A DNA stretch of 64,000 nt from Peptacetobacter sp900539645 (GCF_047807365.1 NZ_JBLOUI010000002.1:1-64000); one strand, 5' to 3'. Counted from the stretch's first letter, positions 44,154 through 57,557 are shown. Notes: a model not told the origin generated them from the sequence alone. Program-made: numbers and translations.

Positions 44154-44185
44154 AAAAAGAGAGAGAATAAATCTCTCTTTTTTTG
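44154..44185 (+). terminator. Rho-independent terminator of nhaC-DUF169
   Basis: AAAAAGAGAGA (44154-44164) pairs with TCTCTCTTTTT (44172-44182), followed by more T. Confidence 0.82.
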
Positions 44186-45000
44186 TGGGATAAATCGTAA
44201 AACAATTGCAATAACATTATAAAATATCTTGAATATTATTTTTAATTCTAGATATTTTAATCTAAGAACTTCTGTATATAATTTTTATAAATATTTTGAG
44301 TTTATAAATTTTAATAAGGGTTAAATAAAAGACATTAGTAAAACAAGAATTGTATTAATATTTTACGATTGATAAGTAAAAGTTATTAGCTAGAATTGTC
44401 TGAATAGTATAAAAGCTATTTTTAGAAAGAGAATTTTATATAGGCTTAAGAAATAAAAGTTAAAAAAATATCTAAGAGGGGCTAAAGTGATTTGTATCTA
44501 TGCTGTAAAATCTATAGATACAGTTAAAAACAATCTAAATTGTATACAAAAGAATAAGAATTATGGTTTAAATTAATAGAAAAAGCATTGATTGATAAAA
44601 AAATAGCTAAAAAGATAAAAGAAGTAATATTCAGATAATAGAATTTTTAAGTATAAACAACTTGCAAAAAGTGACAAGTTGTATATATTTATAAAAACTG
44701 TAATACTTCAAATTGTTTCAAAAAAAATCAAAGTTAAAATTAAGTTTTTTCAAAATTATGACAAATGAAAAAGAATAGGTATTGTAAATAAGAATTGATA
44801 TTTCAATGAATACAGATAAAAACTATATAAAAATTCTATGCATAATAAAAATTTTATGGGAAAAATTATTATCTGACTTAAAAATGAAAAACGTATTCAA
44901 ATTAATTTCAAAACGATAGAAATGAAAAATGATTATGCAAAATAAATTAGAAAATTGAAAAATAAACTAAAAAACAATGCAAAAAGTTAAATTTATGAAA
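44186..45000. other. Gene-free AT-rich gap before the V-ATPase operon
   Basis: About 815 bases with many stops in all frames; no gene is supported. Two small hairpins are seen: one with GTATCTAT facing ATAGATAC near 44494-44520, and CAACTTG facing CAAGTTG near 44659-44683. Their role is unknown. Confidence 0.6.
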
Positions 45001-45029
45001 TTGACAAAATCGTAAAATAAAAATATAAT
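45001..45029 (+). promoter_or_regulatory. Sigma-A promoter of the V-ATPase operon
   Basis: TTGACA (45001-45006), an exact 17-base spacer and TATAAT (45024-45029) match the consensus in every base. The transcript should start near 45036, about 55 bases before the first gene. Confidence 0.9.
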
Positions 45030-45091
45030 AAATATAATCTAAGAATATTATAAAAAGTTTGGCCAATTTCAAAAAGACAGGTGGTGAAGAG

Positions 45092-45407
45092 ATGTCATCT
45101 ATTGAATTAATAAAAGTTATCAATGAAGCAGAAGAACAGGCCGATAAAATTAAAAAAGATGGAGTTCAGGAAGCAAAACAAATCGTAGCTGATGCAAATA
45201 AAAGAGCATCACAGATAGTGCTTGAAGCAGAAGACAAGGCAGATGCTGAATACAATCTAGCAATAAGCAATGCTGAAGTTGAAGCTGGCAAGGTATATGA
45301 TGATACTATTGAACAAACATCAGAAAAAAGCAGAGTGATTTTATCAGAAGCTGAAAAAAACATTCAAGCTGGAGTAAAGGTTGTTCTAGAAAGGATTGTG
45401 AAGTCTA

Positions 45408-45421
<14 letters not shown>
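45092..45421 (+). CDS. ntpF: V-type ATPase peripheral stalk subunit (NtpF/subunit H)
   Basis: A 109-residue, highly charged coiled-coil protein (EAEEQADKIKKDGVQEAKQI and on). It forms the peripheral stalk with subunit E and holds the catalytic head to subunit I. ATG 45092 follows AGGTGG; the in-frame TTG 45059 has no site. The 3' end overlaps the subunit I gene by 14 bases. The order matches ntpF first in E. hirae. Confidence 0.85.
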
Positions 45422-47868
<2,447 letters not shown>

Positions 47869-47901
47869 TAACAACAGTAACAGTTTAAGGATGTGGATAT
47901 A

Positions 47902-48477
47902 ATGAGTATTGAAAAAATAACAGAAAAAATACTTTCTGAAGCTCAGGGATATGCAGATAATGCTGTTGCTGAAGCAAGAAAACAGGAAGAAGAAATAATA
48001 GCTAAGGCACAGGCCGATGCAGATAAAATACTTTTAAATGTCCAGAACAAAATAAAAGCTGAATCAGAAAAAGTGTTCAGCAGAAGAAATTCACTTGCTC
48101 AGCTTGAAACAAGAAAAATGCTTCTAAAAGCTAAACAGGATGCAGTTAATGAATGTTTCGAAAGAGCAGTTGCAGAAGTCCACAATATGGACGAAGAAAA
48201 ATACATAGAGTTTCTAGCAGATACTTTATCTGACATAGGTGTTAAATGTGGAGAAGTTCTTTTCAATGCTAAAGACGCTGAAGCTGTTGGAGAAAAAGTA
48301 GTTGTTCTGGCAAATGAAAAAGGAAATGATTTTAAATTATCAGAAAAAACAATAAATGCTAGTGGAGGATTCAAAGTTGTAGCTGGTAAAGTTGAAATAA
48401 CTGCTACTATAGAATCTATAATTGAAGATATAAAAGAAGAAATAACACCTGATGTGGTAAAGGCATTGTTCGAATAA
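47902..48477 (+). CDS. ntpE: V-type ATPase subunit E
   Basis: A 191-residue stalk subunit. The N-terminal half is a long charged helix (AEARKQEEEIIAKAQADADK); the C-terminal half is the small globular domain. It pairs with NtpF in the peripheral stalk. ATG 47902 is chosen over GTG 47893, which is too near the AAGGA site. It starts 33 bases after the K gene. Confidence 0.88.
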   Translation: MSIEKITEKILSEAQGYADNAVAEARKQEEEIIAKAQADADKILLNVQNKIKAESEKVFSRRNSLAQLETRKMLLKAKQDAVNECFERAVAEVHNMDEEKYIEFLADTLSDIGVKCGEVLFNAKDAEAVGEKVVVLANEKGNDFKLSEKTINASGGFKVVAGKVEITATIESIIEDIKEEITPDVVKALFE

Positions 48478-48517
48478 TACAAGGCTTATCCACTTTAAAG
48501 AAAGGGGATTGATTGAT

Positions 48518-49525
48518 TTGGCAAAGATTAACGATAGAGATTACGTATTTGCCACTGCCTGTGTAAGAAGCGGAGAAAAAAATATGCTTAGCCACGACAA
48601 AATCGAAAAAATGGTTGAAAGTAAAAATCCGGAAGAAGCATTAAAAGTACTTACAGAAATGGAGTACGGTGGAGCTATTCCGGATGTGAAACCACAGGAT
48701 TTCGAAGTGCTCTTAACACGGGAACACAAAAGAACTTACGAATTTGTTAAATCAATAGTTCACGATCCTGAGTACTTTAACATATTTTTATATCAGTCAG
48801 ACTACCATAATATAAAGGTTATATTAAAAGCAGAATTTTTAGGAACAGATCCTGAACCATTCTTTATGGGAAGTGGAAGTATAGATACTAAAGATCTTGT
48901 TAATATGGTAAGAGAAAGAGACTTCGTTGGAATGTCTACAGAAATGAAGGATGCTATAGAAGAAGTTCTTGATGTATTCGGAAGAACTAAGGATCCTCAG
49001 CAAGTAGATATAATTCTTGATAAAGCATGCTATAAAGATATGATAAGACTTGCGGAAAAATCAGAAAATGCATATTTAAAAGGATATGTAAAACTTCTAA
49101 TAGATACTATTAATTTAAGAATATTTGTTAGAATGAGAAGAATGAATAAGTCTTGGGACTTCTTCTCTAAAGTGTTTATAGAAGGTGGAAATATAACAGA
49201 AAAATTCTTTATAGCTGGATACGATGAACAGCTTGAAACATTTGCTGAAAAGCTAGTTTCTTATGGACTATCAGATGTCCTAGCTGAAAGTATTCCAATG
49301 CTTAAAGAAAGTGGCAGTTTCACAATGCTTGAAAAATTATGTGATAATCGTTTGATGGAATATGTAAAAGATTCAAGATATAAATCTTTTGGAATAGAAG
49401 CAATAGTTGGCTATATATTAGCTAAAGAAAACGAAATAAAAGCAGCTAGAATAATAATGGCTGGTAAGTTAGCTGGACTTCCATCAGATAGAATAAGAGA
49501 AAGGCTGAGAGTAAGTTATGTATAG
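48518..49525 (+). CDS. ntpC: V-type ATPase subunit C (d-type)
   Basis: A 335-residue helical subunit that links the central shaft to the K ring. Typical parts: YVFATACVRSGEKNMLSHDK near the start and the repeated helical bundles with FNIFLYQSDYHNIKVILKAE. I start it at TTG 48518, 10 bases after AAGGGG; TTG 48509 is too close. The 3' end overlaps the subunit F gene by 8 bases. Confidence 0.88.
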   Translation: MAKINDRDYVFATACVRSGEKNMLSHDKIEKMVESKNPEEALKVLTEMEYGGAIPDVKPQDFEVLLTREHKRTYEFVKSIVHDPEYFNIFLYQSDYHNIKVILKAEFLGTDPEPFFMGSGSIDTKDLVNMVRERDFVGMSTEMKDAIEEVLDVFGRTKDPQQVDIILDKACYKDMIRLAEKSENAYLKGYVKLLIDTINLRIFVRMRRMNKSWDFFSKVFIEGGNITEKFFIAGYDEQLETFAEKLVSYGLSDVLAESIPMLKESGSFTMLEKLCDNRLMEYVKDSRYKSFGIEAIVGYILAKENEIKAARIIMAGKLAGLPSDRIRERLRVSYV

Positions 49526-49841
49526 AATAGGAGTAATAGGTGACAGAGATAGTGTTGTAGGATTCAAAGCTGTTGGACTTGATACATACCCTTGTATGAA
49601 CTCAGACGAAGCTAAAAAAATTCTACATCAGCTTGTAACTGAAGAGAATTTCGCTATTATCTACATAACAGAAGGTCTATGCAAAGATATGATAGAAGAA
49701 ATAGACAGCTATAAATCACTAATAACACCAGCTATAATCCCAATACCAGGAGTTGACGGAAGCTTAGGTATAGGAATAGCAGGAGTTAAAAAGAATGTAG
49801 AAAAAGCAGTTGGAGCTGATATTCTTTTCGGAGATAAGTAA
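49518..49841 (+). CDS. ntpG: V-type ATPase subunit F (NtpG)
   Basis: A 107-residue subunit of the rotary shaft with a Rossmann-like fold: RIGVIGDRDSVVGFKAVGLD and IIYITEGLCKDM, then IPIPGVDGSLGIG. It binds subunit D and may tune activity. It overlaps the C gene, and a 48-base gap leads to subunit A. No unusual features. Confidence 0.9.
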   Translation: MYRIGVIGDRDSVVGFKAVGLDTYPCMNSDEAKKILHQLVTEENFAIIYITEGLCKDMIEEIDSYKSLITPAIIPIPGVDGSLGIGIAGVKKNVEKAVGADILFGDK

Positions 49842-49889
49842 GAAAACAAATTATTAATTTTAATTAATATAGAAAGAAACGGTGATAAA

Positions 49890-51659
49890 ATGAGCCAAGG
49901 AAAAGTAGTTAAAGTATCTGGACCACTTGTTGTTGCTGAAGGTATGCAAGAAGCCAACATGTTTGACGTGGTTCGTGTCTCAGATGAGGGACTTATAGGT
50001 GAAATAATCGAGATGCGTGGAGATAAAGCATCTATTCAGGTATATGAAGAAACAGCAGGTCTTGGACCAGGAACAAAAGTTGTATCAACTCACGCTCCTC
50101 TAAGTGTTGAACTTGGACCAGGACTTATAGAAAATATGTACGACGGTATCCAGCGTCCACTAGAAAAAATGGTGGAAGTTGCAGGATCTAATATATCAAG
50201 AGGTATAGACGTTTCAGCAATAGACAGAGATAAAAAATGGGAATTTGTTCCTAAAGTATCTGTTGGTGACGCTGTACAGACTGGAGATATAATAGGTACA
50301 GTTCAGGAAACTGTTGTTGTAGAACATAGAATAATGGTTCCTGTAGGAGTAAAAGGTACTGTTAAAGAAATAAAATCTGGTGAATTCACTGTAGAAGAAA
50401 CAGTTTGTGTTCTTACTCTTGAAGATGGATCAGAAAAAGAATTAACAATGATGCAGAAATGGCCAGTTAGGGTTGCAAGACCTTACAAAGAAAAACTAGT
50501 TCCAGATATGCCTCTAGTTACTGGTCAGAGAGTTATAGATACAATGTTCCCTATAGCAAAAGGTGGGGTTGCAGCTGTACCGGGACCTTTCGGAAGTGGT
50601 AAAACAGTTGTTCAGCATCAGCTTGCTAAATGGGCAGACGCAGAAATAGTTGTTTATATAGGTTGTGGTGAACGTGGAAATGAAATGACAGACGTTCTTC
50701 GTGAGTTCCCAGAACTTCAGGACCCTAAAACTGGTGAATCACTAATGAAGAGAACTATACTTATAGCTAATACTTCAGATATGCCGGTTGCAGCTCGTGA
50801 AGCATCTATATATACAGGTATAACAATAGCAGAATACTTCAGAGATATGGGATACTCAGTAGCACTTATGGCAGACTCTACATCAAGATGGGCCGAAGCT
50901 CTTCGTGAAATGTCAGGACGTCTTGAAGAAATGCCAGGTGAAGAAGGTTACCCAGCATACCTAGGATCTCGTCTAGCTCAGTTCTATGAAAGAGCTGGTA
51001 GAGTAGTAAGCTTAGGAACAGAAGGAAGAGAAGGTGCACTATCTGCAATAGGTGCTGTTTCACCTCCAGGTGGGGATACTTCTGAACCAGTTTCTCAGGC
51101 TACTCTTCGTATAGTAAAAGTATTCTGGGGACTAGATAGTGACCTTGCTTACAAACGTCACTTCCCAGCTATAAACTGGTTATCAAGTTATTCTCTATAT
51201 GTAGACAGATTAAACAAATGGTTTGACAAAAACGTTAATAAATACTGGTCAACAAATAGAGCAGACGCTATGAAGTTACTTCAGGAAGAAGCAGAACTTC
51301 AGGAAATAGTACAGCTAGTTGGTGTGGATGCACTTTCATACTCAGATAGATTAAAACTTGAAATAGCAAGAACAATACGTGAAGACTACTTACATCAGAA
51401 TGCTTTCCACGATGTAGATACATACTCTTCACTAAACAAACAGTTCCTATTATTAAGATTAATAATGTTATTCTACAGCAGAAGTGCAGAAGCAATAGCA
51501 AACGGAGCTGATTTTGATAAATTAGTAGAACTTCCAGTAAGAGAAAAAATAGGAAGATTTAAATACGTAGAAGAAAAAGACGTAAATGAAGTTTACGCAG
51601 CAATAGATGAAGAAATGGTAAGTTGCTTAGCAGACTTAACAGCTAAGGAGGTGGAGTAA
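49890..51659 (+). CDS. ntpA: V-type ATPase catalytic subunit A
   Basis: A 589-residue catalytic subunit, full length. Walker A is [11 protein letters not shown] (about residues 232-242), the catalytic Glu follows in [11 protein letters not shown], and Walker B is in [21 protein letters not shown]-ATPase-specific insert lies near residues 110-200. It uses ATP to drive rotation, or makes ATP in reverse. AAACGGTG precedes the ATG. The B gene begins at the base after its stop. Confidence 0.95.
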   Translation: MSQGKVVKVSGPLVVAEGMQEANMFDVVRVSDEGLIGEIIEMRGDKASIQVYEETAGLGPGTKVVSTHAPLSVELGPGLIENMYDGIQRPLEKMVEVAGSNISRGIDVSAIDRDKKWEFVPKVSVGDAVQTGDIIGTVQETVVVEHRIMVPVGVKGTVKEIKSGEFTVEETVCVLTLEDGSEKELTMMQKWPVRVARPYKEKLVPDMPLVTGQRVIDTMFPIAKGGVAAVPGPFGSGKTVVQHQLAKWADAEIVVYIGCGERGNEMTDVLREFPELQDPKTGESLMKRTILIANTSDMPVAAREASIYTGITIAEYFRDMGYSVALMADSTSRWAEALREMSGRLEEMPGEEGYPAYLGSRLAQFYERAGRVVSLGTEGREGALSAIGAVSPPGGDTSEPVSQATLRIVKVFWGLDSDLAYKRHFPAINWLSSYSLYVDRLNKWFDKNVNKYWSTNRADAMKLLQEEAELQEIVQLVGVDALSYSDRLKLEIARTIREDYLHQNAFHDVDTYSSLNKQFLLLRLIMLFYSRSAEAIANGADFDKLVELPVREKIGRFKYVEEKDVNEVYAAIDEEMVSCLADLTAKEVE

Positions 51660-53054
51660 TTGATAAAAGAGTATAAGACTATTGCAGAAGTGGCTGGACC
51701 ACTGATGCTTGTTAAAGACGTAGAAGGCGTAACATATGACGAACTTGGAGAAATAGAACTTCCTTCTGGTGAAAAAAGAAGATGTAAAGTACTAGAAGTT
51801 AATGGAAATAATGCTCTTGTTCAGTTATTCGAAAACTCAGCAGGTATAAACCTAGCTGACAGTAAAGTAAGATTCCTTGGACATGGTATGGAACTTGCTG
51901 TATCAGAAGAAATGTTAGGTAGAGTATTTGATGGTATGGGTAGACCAAAAGATGGTGGACCAGACATAATACCAGAAATGAAATTAGATATAAATGGGTT
52001 ACCTATGAACCCTGCAGCTCGTGACTATCCGTCTGAATTCATACAGACTGGTGTATCTGCAATAGATGGACTAAATACATTAGTTAGAGGACAGAAACTT
52101 CCTATATTCTCAGGATCAGGTCTTCCTCATGCAGAACTAGCATCTCAGATAGCTAGACAGGCTCAGGTTCTTAACAGTGAATCTAACTTCGCAGTTGTAT
52201 TCGCTGCAATGGGTATAACATACGAAGAAGCAGATTACTTCGTATCTGACTTCAAAAGAACTGGTGCTATAGATAGAACAGTTCTATTCATGAACTTAGC
52301 AAATGACCCTGCTGTTGAACGTATATCTACTCCACGTATGGCGTTAACAGCTGCTGAATATCTTGCATTTGAAAAACATATGCACGTACTAGTAATATTA
52401 ACAGATATAACAAACTATGCAGAAGCTCTTCGTGAAGTATCTGCAGCAAGAAAAGAAGTTCCAGGTAGAAGAGGATATCCAGGATACCTATATACTGACC
52501 TTGCTACAATGTATGAAAGAGCTGGTAGAAAAATGGGTTGTGAAGGTTCAATAACAATGATACCTATATTAACAATGCCAGAAGATGATAAAACTCATCC
52601 AATACCAGACTTAACTGGATACATCACAGAAGGACAGATAATACTTTCTCGTGAACTTTATCGTAAAGGTGTTACACCACCAATAAACGTACTTCCTTCA
52701 CTATCTCGTCTAAAAGACAAAGGTATAGGTAAAGGAAAAACTAGAGAAGACCATGCAGATACAATGAACCAGTTATTCGCTGCATATGCTCGTGGTAAAG
52801 AAGCTAAAGAGCTTATGTCAATACTTGGTGAAGCTGCACTTACAAACATAGATAAAAAGTATGCAAAATTTGCCGATGCTTTTGAAATGGAATATGTAAA
52901 TCAGGGATATGAAACTAATAGATCTATAGAAGAAACTCTTGAAATAGGATGGAAATTATTAACTATACTTCCTAAGAGTGAGTTAAAACGTATAAAAGAT
53001 GCTAACATAGAAAAATACTACCCTGAAGAAACATATGATCCAGATGCTAAATAA
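51660..53054 (+). CDS. ntpB: V-type ATPase regulatory subunit B
   Basis: A 464-residue non-catalytic nucleotide-binding subunit. It starts with TTG directly after the ntpA stop, with AAGGAGGTGG inside the end of ntpA. The P-loop is replaced by [11 protein letters not shown], as expected for [21 protein letters not shown] and [12 protein letters not shown] are strongly conserved. Three A and three B subunits build the head. Confidence 0.95.
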   Translation: MIKEYKTIAEVAGPLMLVKDVEGVTYDELGEIELPSGEKRRCKVLEVNGNNALVQLFENSAGINLADSKVRFLGHGMELAVSEEMLGRVFDGMGRPKDGGPDIIPEMKLDINGLPMNPAARDYPSEFIQTGVSAIDGLNTLVRGQKLPIFSGSGLPHAELASQIARQAQVLNSESNFAVVFAAMGITYEEADYFVSDFKRTGAIDRTVLFMNLANDPAVERISTPRMALTAAEYLAFEKHMHVLVILTDITNYAEALREVSAARKEVPGRRGYPGYLYTDLATMYERAGRKMGCEGSITMIPILTMPEDDKTHPIPDLTGYITEGQIILSRELYRKGVTPPINVLPSLSRLKDKGIGKGKTREDHADTMNQLFAAYARGKEAKELMSILGEAALTNIDKKYAKFADAFEMEYVNQGYETNRSIEETLEIGWKLLTILPKSELKRIKDANIEKYYPEETYDPDAK

Positions 53055-53072
53055 AAGAAGGGGGAGTAGGCT

Positions 53073-53771
53073 ATGGCAAGACTAAATGTAAATCCTACCA
53101 GAATGGTACTTGCTTCTTTAAAAAAGCGTCTGAGTGTTGCCAGTAGAGGACATAAACTTCTAAAAGACAAACGTGATGAGCTAATGAAAACTTTCTTAGA
53201 TTTAGCAAGAGAAAATAAGGTTTTACGTGAAGAAGTTGAAATAATGATAAGCGGTGTTTATCAGAACTTCAGTATAGCAAATGCTGTAATGTCATCACAA
53301 GCCGTTGAAGAAGCACTTATGTATCCAAAACAGGGTGTAATAGTTAATGTTGACAAAAAGAACGTAATGAGTGTTGATGTACCAGTATTTGACTTTGAAA
53401 CAACTACAAATGACGTTACAGATATATACTCATATGGATTTGCAACAACTTCAGGAGAACTAGATGCAGCTATAAGTGAATTATCTAGGGTGTTCCCAGT
53501 AATGCTAAAGCTAGCAGCTATGGAAAAAGAAGCAAATCTACTTGCTGATGAAATCGAAAAAACAAGACGTCGTGTTAATGCACTTGAATATGTAATGATA
53601 CCTCAGCTTCAGGAAACTATCAAATACATAACAATGAAACTTGACGAAAATGAAAGAGGAAATCAGACAAGACTAATGAAAGTTAAGGATATGGTTCTTA
53701 ACGAAGCTATTGAAGAAAAAAGAGCTCAAGATGAAGCTATGTATAATGAGTATAAAGAAACACATCAATAG
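53073..53771 (+). CDS. ntpD: V-type ATPase central shaft subunit D
   Basis: A 232-residue subunit that forms a long two-helix coiled coil inside the A/B head. It starts ARLNVNPTRMVLASLKKRL, typical of D, and ends with a Lys/Glu-rich helix. GGGGGAG precedes the ATG. It is the last gene of the operon; genes for E. hirae NtpH and NtpJ are not present here. Its stop codon lies inside the arm of the following palindrome. Confidence 0.93.
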   Translation: MARLNVNPTRMVLASLKKRLSVASRGHKLLKDKRDELMKTFLDLARENKVLREEVEIMISGVYQNFSIANAVMSSQAVEEALMYPKQGVIVNVDKKNVMSVDVPVFDFETTTNDVTDIYSYGFATTSGELDAAISELSRVFPVMLKLAAMEKEANLLADEIEKTRRRVNALEYVMIPQLQETIKYITMKLDENERGNQTRLMKVKDMVLNEAIEEKRAQDEAMYNEYKETHQ

Positions 53772-53866
53772 AATTAATCAGGCTGTTGCAATTTTGCAAC
53801 AGCCTTTTTTTGTGAGAATAAAAAGGCTTTGTTGTAAAATTTGCCAACAGCCAGATTAATTCTATT
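53767..53866 (+). terminator. Terminator inside a 100-base palindrome after the V-ATPase operon
   Basis: GGCTGTTGCAA (53781-53791) with TTGCAACAGCC (53794-53804) is a classical terminator with seven T. The whole block is also a larger palindrome: AATAGAATTAATC (53767-53779, covering the ntpD stop) pairs exactly with 53854-53866, and the two GGCTGTTG-type parts pair with each other. So a copy of the gene end appears to be present in inverted form. It lacks the core motifs of A-F. Confidence 0.85.
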
Positions 53867-54074
53867 ATTTGTTTTTTAAGAGTGAGGAAGATGTATAGTT
53901 AAATGTTTAGAAGAATAGAAAGAGATATATATTTGTGTGCCATTATAATGAAGATAAAAACTCGATATGGTATAATTAAAAAGAAGCGAAATGTAATGAA
54001 AAAGAGGAAAAAGTTAAACTTTATAGAGAATAAAAAGATAAATAGTAAGTCCAAGAGAAGAAAGAAGGAAAATT

Positions 54075-54686
54075 ATGCTTCCTAAGAGAGTAAGACAGTT
54101 TGTAATGAATTTAACTGATAGAATTAATGAAGATGATTACGAATACGTAAAGTCAAAGTTAGATGATAGAGAGTATGAAGTTTTTAATACTATTTCAAAG
54201 TCTGAGCAGAAACACAGTGTGAGAGTTGCTCGTGAGATAGAGTGTATAATAGATGAAGTTGAAAAAGAAAATGACTTTGAGAGCGGTTATACACTCACAA
54301 ATGGGGAAATATTAGATAGAGATATAATATTGCCCGTATGTGATGAACTTGTGGAAAATAAAGCAATGCTTGTAAAGGCTGGCTTGCTTCACGATGTGGG
54401 AAAGAGCAGACAGAGAATCAATATAATAGATAAATCTATAATAGTTATACTGAATAAATTGACTAGTGGAAAGCTTAGAAATATAAATTTAAAGAAGATC
54501 CAATGTTACTATAATCATTCAGAGTATAGCTACGAGATATTAAAAGAAATAAACGAGGATAATGTTTTCTTAGAGATTGTGAGAAATCATCATAATGAAA
54601 ATTATTCAAGTGATACGTGTGTAGATAAAAAATATTACCTGGGAAATATAATTAGGTTTTTCCAGGGAGTAGATGATGGCAATTAA
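54075..54686 (+). CDS. HD-domain hydrolase-like protein
   Basis: A 203-residue protein. An HD domain is visible: His 47 in SEQKHSVRVA, then His106-Asp107 in KAGLLHDVGKS, and later YYNHSEYSYEIL and VRNHHNENY with further metal-site residues. HD proteins are usually phosphohydrolases of nucleotides; the substrate here is unknown. GAAGGAAAA precedes the ATG. A 95-base gap separates it from pepD. Confidence 0.82.
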   Translation: MLPKRVRQFVMNLTDRINEDDYEYVKSKLDDREYEVFNTISKSEQKHSVRVAREIECIIDEVEKENDFESGYTLTNGEILDRDIILPVCDELVENKAMLVKAGLLHDVGKSRQRINIIDKSIIVILNKLTSGKLRNINLKKIQCYYNHSEYSYEILKEINEDNVFLEIVRNHHNENYSSDTCVDKKYYLGNIIRFFQGVDDGN

Positions 54687-54782
54687 GTAACTACTAGATA
54701 AATTAACTGATAGTAATAGCATTAAATACTATAGTAGTTAAAATGTATAGTAAATAAAATATATAGAAATCGAGGTGTTAAT

Positions 54783-56354
54783 ATGTCGAATACAAAATTA
54801 AATATGGATAGCATAAAAAACAAATTAAACTCACAGGAATTTAAAGCTCAGATTGAAAAAATATCAACTGTAAATTCTTTAGTGGAATACCTAAAATCTG
54901 AAAATATGGAGTACAAGACATATGAATGCTTCAAAATGATTTCAGACATACCTAGAAATTCTGGTAAAGAAAAGGAAATAAGAGATTTTATTAAAAAATT
55001 TGCAGAAGATAGAGGATACAAAACTTATCGGGATGAATTTAATAATCTTATCGTGTATGTGCCAGCATCTGAGGGGATGGAAGACAGAAATTCTATAATG
55101 ATACAGGGACATACTGACATGGTTTGTGTAAAAGAAGGTGGAAATGTGCATAACTTTGACACAGATCCACTAGAATTATACACAGAAAATGGAATGTTAA
55201 GAGCAAGGGGTACAACTTTTGGTGGTGATGATGGAATTGCAGTTGCATATATGATGAGCATAATGGACAACAAAGACATCAAACATCCAACGCTAGAATG
55301 TGTATTTACATCAGATGAAGAGGGAAGTTTTATAGGTGCTGAGAATTTAGACATGAGTAAACTAAAATCTAAAACGCTATTAAACATAGACTCAGAAGAC
55401 GAAAATGTGATGATTGTAAGCTGTGCTGGTGGAATGGCATTTGAAAACAGAATAAAATTTGAAAGAGTAAATTCAAAACTAGAAAATCCAGTAGCTTGCA
55501 AAATAAAAATATCTGGATTAAAAGGTGGGCATTCTGGTTCTGACATACACTTAGGTAGAGCAAATGCGATAAAATTGGTAGCTAAAGTATTAGAATATCT
55601 TGAAGGAGATAAAATAAAATTTGAACTTGTATCTATAAAATCAGGAGAAGCTCCAAACGTAATCCCTTCAAAATCTGAAACTATAGTGCTTGTAGAAGAA
55701 AAAAACATAGAAAAAGCTATGTCTACTGTTCAAAAAGCACAAGAAAATATAATAAAAGAATACGTAAAATCAGAAACTAGAATAAAAATAGAATTAGAAA
55801 AAATAGAAGCAGAAAAAGTAGATTGCCTAGAACAGAAAGTAATAGAAAAAAATGCCAAAGAAAGAGTAATATCTTGGATTGAAAAATTCAAAAATGGCGC
55901 ACTAACGATGAGTGAAGACATAGAAGGATTGGTGGAAGCCTCTGACAATGTTGGAACAATAAATAGTTTAGAAGACGAAATAATAATAGTCAACGAGTGC
56001 AGAAGTTGTGAAGAAAAAAGAATAGAAGAAATAAAAGCGGATATGGAAGAACTTTCAAAATCTCTAAAAATAGAGCTAGAAATAAAATACTCATATCCTG
56101 GATGGAAATTCAATCCAAAATCAGAAGTTAGAAAATCATTCAACGAAAGCATAGAAAAAATATTCGGAAGAAAATCTCAAGAATTAGCAGTACACTCTGG
56201 ACTAGAAGTTGGATTTTTTGTAGATGGCGTAGAAGGTGTGGATGCAATATCAATAGGTCCAAATATGCTAGACATACACACGCCAGAAGAAAAACTAGAC
56301 ATAATATCAGCTTTAAAAATCTGGTATGCATTAGTAGATTTTCTTGAAAAATAG
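54783..56354 (+). CDS. pepD: Aminoacyl-histidine dipeptidase (PepD, M20C)
   Basis: A 523-residue two-zinc dipeptidase, slightly longer than the usual 485. The first 35 residues are an added charged stretch. Metal and catalytic motifs: QGHTDMVCVKE, GGDDGIAVAYMM, FTSDEEGSFIGA, NIDSEDE and KGGHSGSDIHLGRANA. It splits Xaa-His and related dipeptides in the cytoplasm. GAGGTG precedes the ATG. The methyltransferase gene follows after 33 bases. Confidence 0.92.
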   Translation: MSNTKLNMDSIKNKLNSQEFKAQIEKISTVNSLVEYLKSENMEYKTYECFKMISDIPRNSGKEKEIRDFIKKFAEDRGYKTYRDEFNNLIVYVPASEGMEDRNSIMIQGHTDMVCVKEGGNVHNFDTDPLELYTENGMLRARGTTFGGDDGIAVAYMMSIMDNKDIKHPTLECVFTSDEEGSFIGAENLDMSKLKSKTLLNIDSEDENVMIVSCAGGMAFENRIKFERVNSKLENPVACKIKISGLKGGHSGSDIHLGRANAIKLVAKVLEYLEGDKIKFELVSIKSGEAPNVIPSKSETIVLVEEKNIEKAMSTVQKAQENIIKEYVKSETRIKIELEKIEAEKVDCLEQKVIEKNAKERVISWIEKFKNGALTMSEDIEGLVEASDNVGTINSLEDEIIIVNECRSCEEKRIEEIKADMEELSKSLKIELEIKYSYPGWKFNPKSEVRKSFNESIEKIFGRKSQELAVHSGLEVGFFVDGVEGVDAISIGPNMLDIHTPEEKLDIISALKIWYALVDFLEK

Positions 56355-56387
56355 AGGATTACAAAAAAACAAAAAGGAGAAATAATT

Positions 56388-57557
56388 GTGGAAGAATTAA
56401 AAAATGCTATAAGAGAAATATCAAACTCAAAGCCGTATAAAATAGTTATAAGCAATAGAAAAAATAAAGATGTGGAATATAAAAAAATAAACATAAACCT
56501 AAAAGAAGCTAAGGGAAGAGAATTCTATCAGGTGGAAAAATTTACAGAGAAGCAGGTATTCCATGAAAATATAGAAATAGCTAACTTAGAAGCTAAAATA
56601 TTTGAATTTATGGAAGAGGACTTCAAACAGCTAGACGCTTGGTCAGAAGATGAAAACTTCAACATCAAAATATCTAAAAAAGGAAAAGTATTCTTTGGAA
56701 AAAAAGGCGGAAACAACGCGTCTAAAGCTAAACGGTCAAAATCACACAACAAAGAAAAAGAATACATAATCAAAGAAGGTATGGATGTACCTGCACTAGT
56801 TGACCTTGGAGTATTCACAAAAGATGGGAAAGTAGTCAAATCTAAGTACGATAAATACAAACAAATAAACAAATTCATAGAATTAATAGACCATGAAATA
56901 AGGAAAAATGACTACAAAGAACTAACAATACTAGACTTTGGATGTGGAAAATCTTACCTAACATTTGTACTTTACTACTACTTTGTAGAAATAAAGAAAA
57001 TAAACGTAAAAATGATAGGCCTTGATTTAAAAGAAGATGTCATAAAAAAATGTAACGAAATAGCAAAAAGATATAACTACGAAAATCTTCACTTCGAGCT
57101 TGGAGATATAAATGGATATAAATACAACAACAAAGTAGATATGGTAATCACACTTCACGCTTGTGACACAGCAACAGATTACGCACTTTACAATGCTATA
57201 AAATGGAACACTAAGATGATATTCTCAGTGCCATGTTGTCAGCATGAATTAAATGCACAGATGAATTCAGAAGATTTATCAATCCTTACAAACTATGGGA
57301 TAATACAGGAAAGAGTGGCAGCACTTATGACAGACGCCATAAGAGCCAACCTACTTGAAAGCGTGGGATACAAAACTCAGCTACTTGAATTTATAGACAT
57401 AGCTCACTCTCCTAAAAATATCTTAGTAAGAGCAGTAAAATCAAACATATCAAAAGAAAAAAGAGAAAAAGCGCTAAAAGAAGTAGATAATCTAGTTAAA
57501 GAATTTAACTTTGATCAGACACTATACAGACTTCTAAAAGAGGATGGTTTAATATAG
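56388..57557 (+). CDS. Class I SAM-dependent methyltransferase
   Basis: A 389-residue protein. The SAM-binding motif I is ILDFGCGKSYLTFVLYYYF (about residues 184-202), then the acidic loop in MIGLDLKEDVI and the catalytic-side HACDTATDYAL, FSVPCCQHELN. The N-terminal 130 residues are separate and Lys-rich. The pattern fits the Methyltransf_32 group, acting on RNA or small molecules (not settled). It starts with GTG after AAAAAGGAG. Confidence 0.8.
   Translation: MEELKNAIREISNSKPYKIVISNRKNKDVEYKKININLKEAKGREFYQVEKFTEKQVFHENIEIANLEAKIFEFMEEDFKQLDAWSEDENFNIKISKKGKVFFGKKGGNNASKAKRSKSHNKEKEYIIKEGMDVPALVDLGVFTKDGKVVKSKYDKYKQINKFIELIDHEIRKNDYKELTILDFGCGKSYLTFVLYYYFVEIKKINVKMIGLDLKEDVIKKCNEIAKRYNYENLHFELGDINGYKYNNKVDMVITLHACDTATDYALYNAIKWNTKMIFSVPCCQHELNAQMNSEDLSILTNYGIIQERVAALMTDAIRANLLESVGYKTQLLEFIDIAHSPKNILVRAVKSNISKEKREKALKEVDNLVKEFNFDQTLYRLLKEDGLI

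Noticed and set aside
44186..45000. A degraded gene in the gap before the V-ATPase operon
   Set aside because: No frame shows a recognisable protein segment, and stops are dense in all frames.
53903..54085. A 60-residue, very basic ORF before the HD gene
   Set aside because: It has no ribosome binding site, overlaps the HD gene start, and its Lys/Arg content follows from A-rich DNA.
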